Shown here: positions 1 through 5,082 of the stretch, one piece after another | Layout of the letters: every line of letters begins with the position of its first letter | How positions within the stretch are numbered: the stretch's first letter is position 1 | Assembly: GCF_025362455.1 (NCBI RefSeq) | Contig: NZ_JANYGJ010000101.1 | Span: forward strand, 1-5,421 | Length of the DNA stretch: 5,421 bases | Source of the DNA: Deinococcus sp. | Lineage (GTDB): Bacteria; Deinococcota; Deinococci; Deinococcales; Deinococcaceae | Direction: 5' to 3' | Notes under the pieces: model-generated | Seen by the model: only the letters and a program-made list of their open reading frames with translations | Told to the model about the DNA's origin: nothing | Databases searched by the model: none | Translations under genes and position numbers: made by a program

Positions 1-75
1 TGACTTCGGGGCCGGAATGAGCGGCTTGAGAATCCCCCACTCTTCATCTGTCGTATCGGTTGGATACAATTGCAT
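1..75 (-). CDS. IS5-family transposase, N-terminal fragment cut by window edge
   Basis: Twenty-five codons are visible, reading MQLYPTDTTDEEWGILKPLI and then PAPKS. The pattern 'TD.EW..L.PLIP' is the typical start of the N-terminal DUF4096-type domain of IS5-family DDE transposases, which cut and paste the element by acting on its terminal repeats. The catalytic DDE residues would lie beyond the left edge. The ATG at 75 is favoured because a TANNNT box (TAGAAT) ends 6 nt upstream, consistent with a leaderless message; no Shine-Dalgarno sequence at normal spacing is seen. Whether the gene is complete outside the window is unknown. Confidence 0.8.
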   Translation of the reverse strand, partial: MQLYPTDTTDEEWGILKPLIPAPKS

Positions 76-81
76 CCTTTG

Positions 82-87
82 ATTCTA
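82..87 (-). promoter_or_regulatory. Probable -10 box for the left transposase (leaderless)
   Basis: On the minus strand the hexamer is TAGAAT, matching TANNNT, and it ends 6 nt before the ATG at 75. That spacing would place the transcript start at or next to the start codon. No convincing -35 is seen. Confidence 0.4.
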
Positions 88-215
88 CTCATATCGATGA
101 GACAGTATTGCCCGACTTCTTACTTTCCAGACAGTCTCTAAAGCGTTAGGGCGTTTCCATCTGAACGCTCAGCCATGTCCCGGAAGGCAGCTTGAGTGGC
201 CGTCTGCCCCCGACC

Positions 216-239
216 GGCGCAAAGGTGGGTTGCTGCGCC
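216..239 (-). terminator. Weak hairpin downstream of qorB
   Basis: GGCGCA (216-221) and TGCGCC (234-239) form a 6-bp inverted repeat with a 12-nt loop, 13 bp beyond the qorB-like stop codon. There is no T tract after it on the minus strand, so a role in stopping qorB transcription is only a suggestion. The rest of 139-251 shows a second small inverted repeat (AGCGTT 142-147, AACGCT 164-169) and no gene. Confidence 0.2.
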
Positions 240-251
240 ACTGTCTCGCCG

Positions 252-1115
252 TCAGCGTCCGAGTTTGGCGGCGATCAGGTCGCGCATGGTGGTCGGTGGG
301 TGCCCGATCAACTGTTCGAGTGCCGGGTCCACCGGCCCGAATTCGCCGTTGCGGCTGGCGATGGCGTTTCCGAGCATGAACCTCGCCGCGCTGGCCAGCA
401 TCCCGCGCGCCTCCAGCTTCGCGCCCAGTTGCTCATCGGGAAAGACGATGCGCTGGACCGGGCGGCCCAGCTCTGTGGCGATGGCAGCGAGGTCGGCCAG
501 GTCGAGCGCCTGCGAGCCGGTCAGCGGTGGCGTCGGCCCCTCGTAGCGGCCCGGATTTGCCATGAGGATGGCCGCCGCCTCGGCCAGATCGGCGTGCGCG
601 GCCCAGGCCACCTTGCCGTCCGCTGGCGCCTCCAGCAGACCAGTATCCAGCGAATTGCCCATCGACATCAGGCCGCTCGACGCATAGAAGCCGTTGCGCA
701 GCGACGTCCATGCCAGGCCGGACTGCCGCAAAAGCTCCTCGGTGGCGGCGTGGTCGACGGCAGGCGCGAAAGCTGAGGTGGGGCTGGCCGCGATCTGGCT
801 GGTGTAGACGACCCGCCTCACTCCAGCAGCGTGCGCCGCTTCGATGGCTGCCTGGTGCTGGGCCAGGGGATCGCCGCCGTACGCCCACGCATTGGACGAG
901 ACCATCAGGACCTGGGTGGCTCCCCCGAAGGCGTGTTGCAGGCTGGCAGGATCAGCAAAGTCGCCCTGACGCACCCGAACACCGAGGGCTTCGAGGTCGC
1001 TAGCCTTCCGGGGGTCGCGTACACTCACGCCGATCTCGCTGGCAGGCACCAGCTTGAGCAGCGCTAAGACGACGGCGTGGCCCAGTTGGCCGGTGGCTCC
1101 AGTGACAATAATCAT
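252..1115 (-). CDS. qorB: NmrA-like SDR, NAD(P)H:quinone oxidoreductase type 2 (QorB/YtfG family)
   Basis: This 287-residue protein is a cytoplasmic atypical short-chain dehydrogenase expected to reduce quinones using NAD(P)H. It starts MIIVTGATGQLG, with the NmrA-type Rossmann glycine motif GATGQLG at residues 6-12, and has SVRDP at 31-35, where an Arg typically contacts the NADPH 2'-phosphate. Further family features are VVYTSQ (102-107), LRNGFY (139-144) and a C-terminal IGHPPTT (270-276). The last closely matches the IGHPTTT near the end of E. coli YtfG/QorB as I remember it, and length and overall order also agree. The start is well supported by AAGGAG 6 nt upstream. It is divergent from a TetR-family regulator. 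The upstream region has been taken over by a MITE-like repeat that ends at the ribosome binding site, so its promoter may be altered. In E. coli ytfG is next to an HxlR regulator (ytfH); here the adjacent regulator is TetR. Substrate is inferred from family only. Confidence 0.85.
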   Translation of the reverse strand: MIIVTGATGQLGHAVVLALLKLVPASEIGVSVRDPRKASDLEALGVRVRQGDFADPASLQHAFGGATQVLMVSSNAWAYGGDPLAQHQAAIEAAHAAGVRRVVYTSQIAASPTSAFAPAVDHAATEELLRQSGLAWTSLRNGFYASSGLMSMGNSLDTGLLEAPADGKVAWAAHADLAEAAAILMANPGRYEGPTPPLTGSQALDLADLAAIATELGRPVQRIVFPDEQLGAKLEARGMLASAARFMLGNAIASRNGEFGPVDPALEQLIGHPPTTMRDLIAAKLGR

Positions 1116-1121
1116 AGGCTT

Positions 1122-1127
1122 CTCCTT
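1122..1127 (-). promoter_or_regulatory. Shine-Dalgarno of the qorB-like gene
   Basis: AAGGAG on the minus strand, 6 nt before the ATG at 1115. This is an ideal spacing and fixes the start. The outer edge of the MITE-like element (1126) touches this site. Confidence 0.8.
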
Positions 1128-1260
1128 ACTAGAGCAGATGTCATAAAAAGACCCTTTTTATGACCGAGCGGAGCGAGTAGTGTTGACTGAGCAAGGCGCA
1201 GAATGGAGGCGCGGGGAGGCTGTTTTCCCCGTGGCGTAATTCGGAGTACTGCTCTAGAAA
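1126..1260. repeat. MITE-like / small noncoding repeat element
   Basis: A compact element of about 135 bp is bounded by inverted ends: CTAGAGCAG at 1129-1137 and CTGCTCTAG at 1249-1257 are perfect 9-bp inverted repeats. They extend to 12 bp with one mismatch (1126-1137 and 1249-1260). It has no ORF of note. Inside are a perfect 11-bp hairpin (1140-1164) and a second stem, CGGGGA (1212-1217) with TCCCCG (1226-1231). Small size, terminal repeats, internal hairpins and intergenic position fit a nonautonomous MITE. It also fits the class of small noncoding repeats reported in Deinococcus radiodurans; membership in a named family is inference. It occupies most of the promoter region between qorB and tetR. 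Confidence 0.6.
1140..1164. repeat. Perfect 11-bp hairpin inside the MITE-like element
   Basis: GTCATAAAAAG (1140-1150) and CTTTTTATGAC (1154-1164) are perfect inverted repeats with a 3-nt loop. On the qorB transcript it would fold about 12 nt upstream of the Shine-Dalgarno and could affect translation or attenuate transcription. It could also be just a transposition-related feature of the element. Confidence 0.6.
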
Positions 1261-1329
1261 TCAGAGGCGGCTTTGTAGCCTCTTTCCGTTGCTATCAGAA
1301 AAATATTAACATGGATAACAACCGATCAC

Positions 1330-1358
1330 AAGGGCTGATTTTCAGGACAGCGGCCCTT
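1330..1358. promoter_or_regulatory. Nested inverted repeats at the tetR promoter, candidate operator
   Basis: AAGGGC (1330-1335) is inverted as GCCCTT (1353-1358), with CTGA-TTT-TCAG (1335-1345) nested inside. The repeat ends on the -10 box of the tetR gene, where a TetR-family dimer would autorepress. The arms are widely spaced (17 nt between them), so this could be chance. Confidence 0.3.
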
Positions 1359-1363
1359 ATAGT
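1358..1363 (+). promoter_or_regulatory. Probable -10 box of tetR (leaderless)
   Basis: TATAGT, fitting TANNNT, ends 8 nt before the ATG at 1372. This spacing predicts transcription starting at or beside the start codon. The only Shine-Dalgarno-like bases (GGTGAG, 1366-1371) touch the ATG and are too close to act normally. Confidence 0.45.
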
Positions 1364-1371
1364 CTGGTGAG

Positions 1372-2121
1372 ATGAGCCGAAAGGAGCAGCGCCCCGAAAA
1401 CCGCACCGAAGTGAACCCAGCCCACGACAGCACCGGGCTTCGTGAACGCGTCCTGGTCGCCGCCACCGACCTGCTGGCGCGCGAGGGGGCCGAAGCCTTG
1501 ACGACCCGCGCCGTGGCCGCCGCCGCCAGCATCCAGGCTCCGACGCTCTACCGGCTGTTTGGGGACAAGCGCAACCTGATGGACGCCGTCGCGGAACACG
1601 GCTTCTTGACCTACCTGAAGGCCAAACAGGTGCGTGTCTCCGGCCCAGACCCGGTGGAGAACCTGCGCGCGGGGTGGGACCTGCACATCGATTTTGGCCT
1701 GAGCAATCCGGCACTCTTCTCTATGATGTCTGGCACGCTCCGTGCAGAAGCCGAGTCACCCGCAGCGGCGGCGGGACTGGAGCATCTCAAACGGCAGATT
1801 AAGGCCCTGGCCGTGGCGGGACGCCTGCGGGTGAGCGAGAACCGTGCCGCAGACCTGATGCGCGCTGCCGGTCGAGGCACCGTGCTGACGCTGCTGGAGA
1901 TGCCCGAGGATCGCCGGGACCTCGGCCTGTCGGAACTGGCGCGTGAAGCCGTGATCGCGGCCATCGTGACGGACCTGAGCGCTGTCAGGGCCGCCGGTGC
2001 GGTCGGGGCCGCCGTCACCCTGCGCGCATCGCTGCCAGACGCGCCAGCCCTCACGAATGGCGAGCGGATTCTGCTGACCGAATGGCTGGACCGCCTTGCT
2101 CAAAGCCCAGAGCTCAGCTAA
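1372..2121 (+). CDS. TetR/AcrR-family transcriptional regulator
   Basis: A 249-residue one-component repressor. The N-terminal DNA-binding domain spans roughly residues 23-70: a first helix LRERVLVAATDLLAREGAE, then TTRAVAAAASIQAPTLYRLF, whose second half is the helix-turn-helix recognition segment. The canonical 'PTLYRLFGDKRNLMDAV' end is present. The remaining 175 residues are helical and form the ligand/dimer domain, whose ligand cannot be read from sequence. Length is slightly above the usual 190-230, partly from a polar 20-residue N-terminal tail; the start at 1372 is kept because of the TATAGT box at leaderless spacing. It is divergent from the qorB-like gene, the classic arrangement for a TetR repressor controlling its neighbour and itself. 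The downstream DUF2000 gene begins 123 bp after the stop and could also be a target. High confidence in family, low in regulon. Confidence 0.88.
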   Translation: MSRKEQRPENRTEVNPAHDSTGLRERVLVAATDLLAREGAEALTTRAVAAAASIQAPTLYRLFGDKRNLMDAVAEHGFLTYLKAKQVRVSGPDPVENLRAGWDLHIDFGLSNPALFSMMSGTLRAEAESPAAAAGLEHLKRQIKALAVAGRLRVSENRAADLMRAAGRGTVLTLLEMPEDRRDLGLSELAREAVIAAIVTDLSAVRAAGAVGAAVTLRASLPDAPALTNGERILLTEWLDRLAQSPELS

Positions 2122-2244
2122 AAGATCAGTGCGTGCTGGTGGCAGCGCCTGGCCCCATAAACACAGCAAGATTGTGCAAGACACCCGCTCTCCGGCACGC
2201 TACCGTTTGATCACGAAGAACAGCCCCGACACCCGGACGACTGT

Positions 2245-2666
2245 ATGGAGTTGAAGTGTGTGATGGTGCTGGCGGACGATCTGCCGCAGGGCCTGGCCGT
2301 CAACGCGGCGGGCGTGCTGGCCGTGACGCTCGGCCACAAGGTGCCCGGATTGCTACCGGACGACGCCTCGACGCCTCCGGGTAACTGCACGCCGGGCTGA
2401 TCAACGTGCCGCTGCCGATTCTGGTGACAGACCGGGCTGGCCTCCAGGCCCTGAGTGAACGTGCCGCCGCCCAGGCCGACCTGACGCTGGTGGGTTTCAG
2501 CGACGTGGCCCAGCACGCCCGGACCTATCAAGCCTACGTCTCTACGCTGGCCCTCACGCCGCCGGAAGCGCTCAGCGACCTGAGCCTGGCCCTATGTGGC
2601 CCGAAGAAGGCCCTGAACAAGCTGGTCGGGAACCTGCCGCTGTATGGCCGCGCCCCGGCTGGATAA
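2245..2666 (+). pseudogene. DUF2000 family protein, frameshifted
   Basis: Two pieces in different frames make one DUF2000-like protein of about 140 residues, the usual family length. The first piece starts at ATG 2245 (MELKCVMVLADDLPQGLAVN, then AAGVLAVTLG) and hits TGA at 2398-2400. The second continues as LHAGLINVPLPILVTDRAGL and ends in LYGRAPAG at TAA 2664-2666. Adding one base between about 2366 and 2384 restores the frame. One option is GGT(C)AACTG at 2379-2387, giving Gly-Gln-Leu-His. The other is a deletion near 2370 plus a nonsense change at TAA 2382-2384, which gives a more family-like DASGQLH. The function of DUF2000 proteins is not established. No strong Shine-Dalgarno precedes the ATG. 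It is followed immediately, in the same frame, by a start-less dehydrogenase. A base-calling error cannot be excluded. Confidence 0.65.
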
Positions 2667-3566
2667 GCTGCTCTCGCCCACACCTGGCAGGAACATCAGC
2701 ACACCCCGCCGGAACTGGTCGCAGAGCGCCTGCACGGTGCCCAGATAGCCATCACCAACCGGGTCGCCAACACCGCCGAGGTGCTGGACGCTGCGCCGAC
2801 CCTGACACTGATCGCGGTGGCGGCCACCGGCTACGAGCACGTGGACGTGGCCGCCTGCGCTGAACGTGGTGTGAGCGTCTGCAACGTGCGCGACTGGTCC
2901 ATTTCGGTGGCAGAACACGTGTTCGCGCTGATCCTGGCGCTGCGCCGTCAGTTGCCGAGCTACCGGCAGGCGGCGGTGGCGGGGCAGTGGCAGGCGTCGG
3001 CCACCTACGGCTTTCTGCTGCCGCCCATGCCGATCACGCTCTCCGGCAGCACGCTGGGCGTCGTCGACTACGGCTCGCTGGGTCGCCGGGTGGAGGCTAT
3101 CGCCCAGGGCTTCGGGATGAAGGTGTTGATCGCCGAGCACAAGGGCGCACTTCACGTTCGGGCGGGCCGCACAGCCTTCGAGGACGTGCTGGCCCGCAGT
3201 CAGGTGCTGGTGATCCTGTGTCCACTCAGCGAGCAGACCCGTGAGTTGATCGGGGCGGCAGAATTGGCGCTGATGCCGCAAGGGGCGCTGCTGATCAACT
3301 GTGCGCGGGGCGGCATCGTCAATGAATCGGCGCTGGCCGCTGCGCTGACACGCGGCGAACTCGGTGGGGCCGGGGTGGACGTGCTGTCAGTGGAGCCGCC
3401 CACCCACGGCAACCCGCTGCTGGACCTGAACCTGCCCAACCTGATCCTGACACCGCACATGGCCTTTTACAGCCTCCAGTCGCTGGAAACTCTGGCCGGG
3501 CAACTGATCGAGAATCTGGAGGCGTTTGAGGCCGGGCAACCGAGCAACATGGTGGATCCCCCGTGA
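2667..3566 (+). pseudogene. D-isomer-specific 2-hydroxyacid dehydrogenase, 5'-truncated
   Basis: Homology to NAD-dependent D-2-hydroxyacid dehydrogenases (glycerate/lactate/phosphoglycerate type, reducing 2-keto acids) begins right after the DUF2000 stop, with TWQEHQHTPPELVAERL and AQIAITNRV. It continues in one frame to TGA 3564-3566. No ATG, GTG or TTG occurs in frame before GTG 2781, so the first strand of the catalytic domain (roughly 20-30 residues) is missing; starting at 2781 would give 261 residues against about 310-320 in the family. Numbered from 2781, the catalytic Arg (R176 in CARGG), Glu (E205 in VEPP) and His (H226 in TPH) are all present. The dinucleotide-binding GxGxxG reads DYGSLG (96-101), with the first glycine replaced by Asp (GAC 3066-3068), which should harm NAD binding. 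Truncation plus this change suggest a dying gene. Alternatively, a short protein from 2781 may be annotated as a CDS. Confidence 0.7.
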
Positions 3567-3612
3567 GACGGCGGATGATGCACAGACTCTCGTTTCTCGG
3601 GATCTTGTTAGG

Positions 3613-3741
3613 TCACAGTGCGGTGACTTCTACCGTACCAATGTGCGCTACCCCGGCCTGTTCGATATCGCTCACATAGGTGTGTGACCATCCCACCAAC
3701 GCGCTCAATCGGATCATCAACGTGGCGTCGGGCCCGTACAT
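3613..3741 (-). CDS. Hypothetical 42-residue ORF, not recognised
   Basis: An ORF starting MYGPDATLMIRLSALVGWSH and ending GTVEVTAL at TGA 3613-3615. Its ATG shares one base with the stop of the ORF upstream (TAATG), a typical translational-coupling junction or the scar of a frameshift that split one gene. No family is recognised. The 'YGPDAT' start is loosely like the entry to NTF2/SnoaL-type folds, but the rest does not support that. It may be a gene fragment or noncoding. Confidence 0.2.
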   Translation of the reverse strand: MYGPDATLMIRLSALVGWSHTYVSDIEQAGVAHIGTVEVTAL

Positions 3742-3803
3742 TATTCAGTAACGTTGATCGGGTCCGTTAAAATCTTGTGGATGGCGGTCTGATTCAGCGT
3801 CAT
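3741..3803 (-). CDS. Hypothetical 20-residue ORF with good ribosome binding site
   Basis: MTLNQTAIHKILTDPINVTE, ending TAA at 3741-3743. AGGAAG (3810-3815, minus strand) lies 6 nt upstream of its ATG, a well-formed translation start that is unusual for random DNA. It lies 119 bp downstream of the HxlR gene on the same strand. Together with the overlapping ORF at 3613-3741 it could be the remaining 5' part of a broken gene of 60 or more codons. Function unknown. Confidence 0.25.
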   Translation of the reverse strand: MTLNQTAIHKILTDPINVTE

Positions 3804-3922
3804 GGTGATCTTCCTGTTTTCAGCCCACACCCTCCCTCTGGTGCTCAGTTGAGTGCGCCTGTGGTCAAGGCAACGCAACCATCCGCTGCTCCCGGTGGTG
3901 ACGTGAGACGTGGAAGCGCGAT

Positions 3923-4339
3923 CTATTCGCGTTCTGAACGGACTCGCGCCCGATGCTTTGCCATCGTTCCCCTGTTCTGTGCCGCCCAGAGGTGGAGGGG
4001 CACCAGGGCAGCGCGGAGGGTCTGACCGAGGTCTGTCAGCTCGTAATCGACTCGCGGCGGCACACTGGGAAACAGCGTCCTTGTGACGATGCCGTCCAGT
4101 TCGAGCCGCTTTAAGGTCAGGGTCAGCATCCGCTGCGAGATGCCGTTGACGCGCCGCTGGATCTCGTTGTAGCGCAGCTCGCCCCCGGCCAGTGCGCCGA
4201 CGACCAGGATGGTCCATTTGTCGCCGACGCTGCTCAGCGCGTCGGCCAGCCCTCTACAGTCTGCGGCTGACAGGGTGTCCTCAGGCACAGGAATGTGCGT
4301 TTCGGTCGAAAAAGTGCCTCCTTGCGGTTGGTTTTTCAT
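3923..4339 (-). CDS. HxlR-family (DUF24) winged-helix regulator
   Basis: A 138-residue regulator, typical for HxlR proteins (about 110-150). A polar tail is followed by CRGLADALSSVGDKWTILVV, in which the conserved Cys (residue 28) precedes the first helix and the 'GDKW' turn. Next come LRYNEIQRRVNGISQRML with LTLKRLELDGIV (recognition helix region) and VDYELTDLG (wing and following helix). In YodB, CatR, HypR and QorR this N-terminal Cys senses quinones, diamide or hypochlorite by thiol chemistry. A like role here is inference from family and position. The neighbours are a divergent NADH-azoreductase and a VOC protein, the same kinds of genes as in the Bacillus YodB/CatR regulons. Start chosen at ATG 4339 because TAGTAT ends 7 nt upstream (leaderless); ATG 4348 would add three residues but has no such signal. 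The gene looks intact. Confidence 0.88.
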   Translation of the reverse strand: MKNQPQGGTFSTETHIPVPEDTLSAADCRGLADALSSVGDKWTILVVGALAGGELRYNEIQRRVNGISQRMLTLTLKRLELDGIVTRTLFPSVPPRVDYELTDLGQTLRAALVPLHLWAAQNRGTMAKHRARVRSERE

Positions 4340-4346
4340 ACGCTCC

Positions 4347-4352
4347 ATACTA
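4347..4352 (-). promoter_or_regulatory. Probable -10 box of the HxlR gene (leaderless)
   Basis: Minus-strand TAGTAT fits TANNNT and ends 7 nt before the ATG at 4339. It partly overlaps the alternative ATG at 4348, which argues against that start. The palindrome at 4358-4374 lies 5 bp upstream, in the -35 region. Confidence 0.45.
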
Positions 4353-4357
4353 GCGCT

Positions 4358-4374
4358 ACGAACAGGTTGTTCGT
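4358..4374. promoter_or_regulatory. Perfect 17-bp palindrome, candidate HxlR operator
   Basis: ACGAACA-GGT-TGTTCGT: 7-bp perfect arms around a 3-bp centre, in the 83-bp gap between the divergent HxlR and azoreductase starts. It covers the -35 region of the regulator and would lie in the promoter region of the azoreductase. HxlR dimers bind short palindromes in such divergent promoters, so it is a natural operator for autorepression and control of the detoxification genes. Binding is inferred, not shown. Confidence 0.55.
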
Positions 4375-4410
4375 GACCTCGCCAGAGGTTGGGAGGTATC
4401 GACCTGCCAT

Positions 4411-4416
4411 AAGGAG
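4411..4416 (+). promoter_or_regulatory. Shine-Dalgarno of the azoreductase gene
   Basis: AAGGAG 6 nt before ATG 4423, fixing the start. Unlike the HxlR gene this one has a normal leader. Its -10 box could not be placed with confidence (TATCGA at 4397-4402 is a weak candidate). Confidence 0.75.
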
Positions 4417-4422
4417 CACATC

Positions 4423-5042
4423 ATGTCAAAGCTATTGGTTGTCAACGCAGGAACACGCGGCGAGTATTCGGTTTCCCGCAATCTCGCCGTGAAGTTCGCC
4501 CTGGAGTGGAAGGCCGCGCATCCAGACGGTGAAGTCGTTGTGCGCGACCTCGCCAAGACGGAACTGCCGTACCTGCATCTCCCCTGGCTGAATGCCAGCC
4601 TGACGACGCTGGAGGCGCATACACCCGAGATGAAAGAGGTGCTGAAGATGTCCGACGAGCTGGTGGATGAATTGCTGGCGGCGGATCACATCGCCATCAG
4701 CACGCCGGTTCACAACTTCAACGTCCCCGCCAACCTGAAGTCCTACGTCGACCACATCGTGCGTAAGGGCCGGACCATCGGCGCGGCTGGGGGGGGCTGC
4801 TTCAGGGCAAGAAGGCCACTGTGCTCCTGGCCTCCGGTGGGGTCTACACCGAGGGCTCGCCGATCCGTGACCGGGACATCGCCACCCAGTATCTGCGTCT
4901 GATTTTAGGGAACGTCCTGGGCATTCAGGACGTGACCGTCGTCGCGGCGGGCGGCACCAAGGTCATCGATCTGGGACAGCAGACGATGGAGACGTTCCTG
5001 CACCCCTTCGAGCCTGCCATCGCCGCAGTGGCGGGCGCGTAA
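4423..5042 (+). pseudogene. azoR: FMN-dependent NADH-azoreductase (AzoR family), frameshifted at a G8 run
   Basis: A flavodoxin-fold enzyme of the AzoR/NQO-like family, which reduces quinones and azo compounds by two-electron transfer from NADH. Frame one gives MSKLLVVNAGTRGEYSVSRN (FMN phosphate loop region), RDLAKTELPYL, then STPVHNFNVPANLKSYVDHI (residues 93-112), the counterpart of the family's PMYNF flavin loop. After GRTIGAAG it meets eight G (4789-4796). The rest of the protein lies in another frame: LLQGKKATVLLASGGVYTEG (the family's 'GGVY' flavin loop), YLRLILGNVLGIQDVTVVAAGGT, ending AVAGA at TAA 5040-5042. One added G restores a 206-residue protein, the normal family length; as read, translation ends at about residue 159 with a nonsense tail. 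Divergent from HxlR and 40 bp upstream of the VOC gene, with which it probably forms an operon. It may be a true mutation, phase variation, or a sequencing error. Confidence 0.82.
4789..4796 (+). repeat. Run of eight G within azoR
   Basis: The homopolymer sits exactly where the azoreductase reading frame breaks. Nine (or six) G would keep the frame; eight does not. Such G runs are prone to slippage in replication, transcription and sequencing. Confidence 0.85.
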
Positions 5043-5082
5043 TGTCCACTCGCCGCTGCGGCGTGCGACCCCTGGGGGGATA

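Larger units (their letters stand above)
1..138 (-). mobile_element. IS5-family insertion sequence, transposase-start end only
   Basis: This is the 5' end of an insertion sequence running off the left edge. Read on the minus strand, the tip at 138 begins GAGACTGTCTGGAAAG (138 down to 123), which looks like an IS5-family terminal inverted repeat. It is followed by about 45 bp of leader and then a transposase start at 75. The bases just outside the tip, TAA at 139-141, fit the TNA target duplication used by some IS5 subgroups. The other end is outside the window, so neither the duplication nor the full repeat can be confirmed. A 7-bp direct repeat AGACAGT occurs at 100-106 and 129-135 inside the end. 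Confidence 0.75.
3567..3922. other. Gene-poor stretch between two convergent genes
   Basis: About 356 bp between the dehydrogenase stop and the HxlR stop. It holds two tiny overlapping minus-strand ORFs (3613-3803), a small inverted repeat GTCAC/GTGAC (3612-3627), and no strong terminator with a T tract. A 5-bp stem CGCGA/TCGCG (3917-3931) overlaps the HxlR stop codon. No family was recognised; the stretch may be remnant DNA. Confidence 0.5.

Noticed and set aside
192..776. Long plus-strand ORF of 194 codons opposite qorB
   Set aside because: It lies antisense to the clear QorB family protein, its translation is Arg-rich and without motifs, and such mirror ORFs are expected in GC-rich genes.
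1263..1283. Hairpin AGAGGC/GCCTCT as a terminator
   Set aside because: The stem is only 6 bp with a 9-nt loop and three T after it, and it lies between divergent genes where no transcript needs to end, except possible readthrough from the repeat element.
2592..3281. 229-codon minus-strand ORF
   Set aside because: Antisense shadow of the dehydrogenase. The plus strand carries recognisable family motifs across the same span; the minus product is His/Gln/Arg-rich with none.
3741..4217. 158-codon minus-strand ORF crossing the HxlR gene
   Set aside because: Its first two thirds overlap the HxlR gene out of frame and have no family features. Only its last 21 codons coincide with a start that has its own ribosome binding site, reported separately.
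4789..4796. Programmed ribosomal frameshift in azoR
   Set aside because: A G8 run alone is not a typical slippery heptamer with a clear downstream structure, and AzoR proteins are not known to need frameshifting. Mutation, switching or sequencing error is more likely.
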